In this document: positions 63,537 through 64,000 of the stretch, piece by piece | Position numbering within the stretch: the stretch's first letter is position 1 | Layout: the number at the start of each line of letters is the position of its first letter | Assembly: GCA_947179485.1 (NCBI GenBank) | Contig: OX359250.1 | Coordinates: 10,725,575 to 10,789,574, forward strand | DNA: 64,000 nucleotides | From: Allacma fusca | Taxonomy: Eukaryota; Arthropoda; Collembola; Symphypleona; Sminthuridae | Reading direction: 5' to 3' | Translations under genes and position numbers: made by a program | The notes under the pieces: generated by a model | Databases searched by the model: none | What the model saw: the letters and a program-made list of their open reading frames with translations, nothing else | Told to the model about the DNA's origin: nothing

Positions 63537-64000
63537 ATGGCCACTCGTATTTATAGAACTTTATCTAAATCCTTATGGAAGTTTTCATTCTATAACCATT
63601 CGCAACTTTTAATGCCGGTTCAAATTACTCAAAGGCTATCATCGCAGTTGAACAAGAATTTCCATACATCGAGGTGCTTGGAAGGTGAGAGATTGTATTT
63701 GGTTGAAGGAATTTTGTGTGTTGTTAAAAAATAAGGAAGTTTGAAAAATGTTCTTGATGGAGTTCCCCGTGTGAGGATAAATTATAAAGGGATTAGAAAT
63801 GTTAATTTGTTTGTGGTTAGTTGAATGACTTTAGATAATGGAAGGTTTTTCCTTGTTTCAGATGTTCAGGAAGTTAAGATGCCGTCTTTGTCGCCAACAA
63901 TGACAGAGGGGACGATAGTAAAGTGGATGAAGAAGGAGGGTGAGGCTGTGGCAGCTGGAGATGTATTGTGTGAAATCCAGACGGATAAAGCTGTCGTATC
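63537..64000 (+). CDS. PDHX: Pyruvate dehydrogenase complex component X (E3-binding protein), 5' part
   Basis: Exon 1 (63537-63684) encodes a mitochondrial targeting-like leader, rich in Arg/Ser/Lys and lacking acids ([20 protein letters not shown]...), ending FHTSRCLEG. The next exon starts at 63862 in phase 1 and runs off the window. It encodes an N-terminal lipoyl domain ([20 protein letters not shown] ... [11 protein letters not shown]), with the lipoylated Lys in TDKA. The wording LCEIxTDKAVV matches PDHX better than DLAT (usually ETDKATV). PDHX tethers E3 to the E2 core of the mitochondrial pyruvate dehydrogenase complex. A DLAT assignment cannot be fully excluded from one domain. The ATG at 63537 gives the targeting peptide; the frame opens slightly upstream, at a non-AUG codon. 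Confidence 0.85.

Overview
Eukaryotic nuclear DNA. It is AT-rich, with GT-AG introns and genes split into many exons. The gene set is bilaterian: an EFHB/CFAP21-type EF-hand protein, CDC6, a Trk/MuSK/ROR-class receptor tyrosine kinase and the start of a PDHX-type pyruvate dehydrogenase component. Three tiny secreted-peptide genes carry an intron after only 3-5 codons, two of them behind a TATA box. That layout is typical of arthropod cuticle and peptide genes. My best guess is an arthropod, perhaps a crustacean; the phylum-level call is inference. Exon models were built by hand from reading frames, splice sites and phase agreement.

Layout. 1-3.1 kb: no gene seen. 3.1-6.6 kb (+): an 11-exon EFHB homologue whose phases agree throughout (694 codons), with cysteine-rich ends. 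7.0-7.55 kb (-): the 3' end of an unrecognised gene converging on EFHB. 8.7-9.4 kb (+): the 3' end of another unrecognised gene. 13.1-14.8 kb (+): a complete three-exon CDC6 (499 codons) with a PIP-degron-like N-terminus and a loop rich in Ser/Thr-Pro. 15.3-21.2 kb: three small secreted peptides (two -, one +) around an unrecognised + strand gene at about 17.5-19.6 kb. 21-33 kb: largely non-coding, with isolated candidate exons I cannot assign. 33.7-53.05 kb (+): receptor tyrosine kinase, 11 exons recovered, 5' exons not found.

53-64 kb: a short MITE with pogo-like ends (55.2 kb), then a 4.6-kb two-gene DNA transposon (57.48-62.09 kb). The transposon has a minus-strand BEN-domain/coiled-coil gene and a divergent plus-strand Tnp2/En-Spm-like DDE transposase that is truncated at its C-terminus. 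Both ends carry repeated ATGTCATT-type motifs. Its right end abuts an open minus-strand exon, so it may have landed in a host gene. PDHX starts at 63,537 and runs off the window.

The most unusual material is the BEN plus transposase element, the cysteine-rich and calcium-site-altered EFHB, the CDC6 N-terminal degron-like motif, and the cluster of micro-first-exon secreted peptides. The host genes look like independent neighbours; I see no sign of a shared pathway.
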